DNA from: Rhipidocladum racemiflorum
Lineage: Eukaryota > Streptophyta > Magnoliopsida > Poales > Poaceae
Assembly (NCBI GenBank): GCA_036346355.1
Contig: CM070571.1
Location: forward strand, 45,652,293-45,716,292
Length of the DNA: 64,000 bases
Direction: 5' to 3'
Below the pieces are notes generated by a model. That model was not told the origin of the DNA, searched no databases, and saw only the letters and a list, made by a program, of their open reading frames with translations. Positions 63,361 through 64,000 of this stretch are shown here, one piece after another. The position numbers and the translations under genes were made by a program. Numbering within the stretch: the first letter of the stretch is position 1; every line of letters starts with the position of its first letter.

Positions 63361-64000
63361 TCAAAGTTTCAGCTGTTCCATGTCATTGCTGTCATTCCTT
63401 GTGTCATCATATGCCTGCTTGTTGTCCTCCATTTGCTCCCTGGAAGGATCCCTCCTTAGGCCAGAGCTTGCTTCTTCTGTTTCAGAGCAGCCCGGTCTCT
63501 CGGTCAGGAACTGCTCCCAGAACTTGTCATTCACCACCGCAGGGGGAGCTGCAGGCACCTCGGTGGCAACTCGCGCATCCCCTCGTGGTGTCTTCGCATC
63601 TGCTGTACCAGCATCACTTGATGTCTTTTGGTTGTCATCGAATCGTGCAGTGCCGTTTTCCTTTTCCATGGTGGCCGTGGTTGCCTCAGTTGGGTTCTCT
63701 CTCCCCTGATCTAGAGTGCTCCCATTAGCATTAGAGGATTGGCTTCTGTCAACATCCATTGAAGATGATGCAAGAGTGAGACTCAGATGGCACGGTAAGA
63801 GCCCTTCGTCATTTACAGCTGGTATAAAGCACGAATTCCGGGAGGGACATAGGTACGTCCCGGTATCAGAGAGTTCCGTCATTTGTGGCACCAGCGGAAG
63901 GCATTCCATTCCCATTCTGTCGCACTCTGGATGCTTGACATGGGGGCTTCCGTTATCTTCATGTGAGCTATGAGTGCTGAGAGTAATGAGATTGCTCTCT
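63361..64000 (-). CDS. HSFA5: heat stress transcription factor class A5, C-terminal part
   Basis: The minus-strand frame is open from the right window edge to a TGA at 63361-63363; at least 212 codons are visible and the gene continues beyond 64000. The segment contains LPCHLSLTLASSSMDV, then a Ser/Thr/Asp-rich stretch, and the aromatic-acidic activator motif NDKFWEQFLTERPG (63490-63528) followed by CSETEEASSGLR. The protein ends DMEQLKL, resembling a C-terminal leucine-type export signal. The FWEQFLTERPG motif and the EQL(T/K)L end are, from memory, diagnostic of HsfA5 rather than HsfA1 or A4. The DNA-binding and HR-A/B regions lie outside the window. HsfA5 acts in the nucleus and in tomato and Arabidopsis is described as a partner and repressor of HsfA4. 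No lesion is seen. Confidence 0.85.
   Translation of the reverse strand, partial: ESNLITLSTHSSHEDNGSPHVKHPECDRMGMECLPLVPQMTELSDTGTYLCPSRNSCFIPAVNDEGLLPCHLSLTLASSSMDVDRSQSSNANGSTLDQGRENPTEATTATMEKENGTARFDDNQKTSSDAGTADAKTPRGDARVATEVPAAPPAVVNDKFWEQFLTERPGCSETEEASSGLRRDPSREQMEDNKQAYDDTRNDSNDMEQLKL

Noticed and set aside
63380..63973. Plus-strand ORFs of 85-109 codons opposite HSFA5
   Set aside because: Antisense to a conserved HSF frame carrying recognisable motifs.

Overview
The window is nuclear DNA of a flowering plant, almost certainly a grass. It is dominated by nested Copia and Gypsy LTR retrotransposons with grass-type LTRs, primer sites matching initiator tRNA-Met, two hAT DNA transposons, small MITE-like elements and several solo LTRs. 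Only two pieces of ordinary host gene are recognisable, both on the minus strand: two exons of a CHUP1-like gene near 38.2-41.6 kb, and the 3' coding end of a heat stress transcription factor of class A5 at the right edge.

Layout. (1) 1-18981: a minus-strand SIRE/Maximus-type Copia element (called S), 5' LTR at 17978-18981, gag, protease, integrase, RT and RNase H at 12.4-17.9 kb, and an extra env-position ORF after pol. Its 3' LTR lies off the left edge. A second Copia element (A, plus strand, 1500-11009, 1.8-kb LTRs, 5-bp target duplication acctc) sits inside that extra ORF. (2) 18982-29998: a minus-strand Gypsy element (G1, Tekay-like) that hosts S in its left LTR. It has PR-RT-RH-IN, gag, an additional unassigned 269-codon ORF ahead of gag, and a 3.8-kb right LTR. 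(3) 30001-37895: a Gypsy LTR (G2), a Copia remnant (C) carrying hairpin modules and a 5S-rRNA-like stretch, and a Gypsy LTR fragment in the other orientation (G3). (4) 38203-41585: the CHUP1-like exons, one split by a 2.7-kb solo LTR (G4, duplication atcag). (5) 41.6-50.1 kb: poorly classified DNA, a Tourist-like MITE, a 1.3-kb non-autonomous hAT (duplication cttacaat) and a 4.2-kb hAT element with a damaged transposase (duplication ggctgatg). (6) 50841-54611: a Gypsy LTR fragment (G5a) abutting a complete solo LTR (G5b, duplication tctat). (7) 55544-62681: Copia element B, minus strand, related to A, with very similar LTRs but large coding deletions (duplication catgt). (8) 63361-64000: HSFA5 C-terminus, with B inserted about 0.7 kb beyond its stop codon.

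Insertion order can be read directly in part: A entered S, S entered the left LTR of G1, G4 entered a host exon, and B entered single-copy-looking DNA downstream of HSFA5. Every retroelement protein here carries lesions. Many of the stops look like single C-to-T or G-to-A changes, as expected of methylated silenced DNA.

None of the mobile elements forms a recognisable working multi-gene pathway with its neighbours. The most unusual signals are the solo LTR inside a conserved exon with frame and splice sites otherwise preserved, the 5S-like stretch in Copia remnant C, the extra Gypsy ORF, and the fact that several unrelated LTR families each carry their own array of short dyad-symmetric motifs. 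All similarity statements are by eye; no database search was run.
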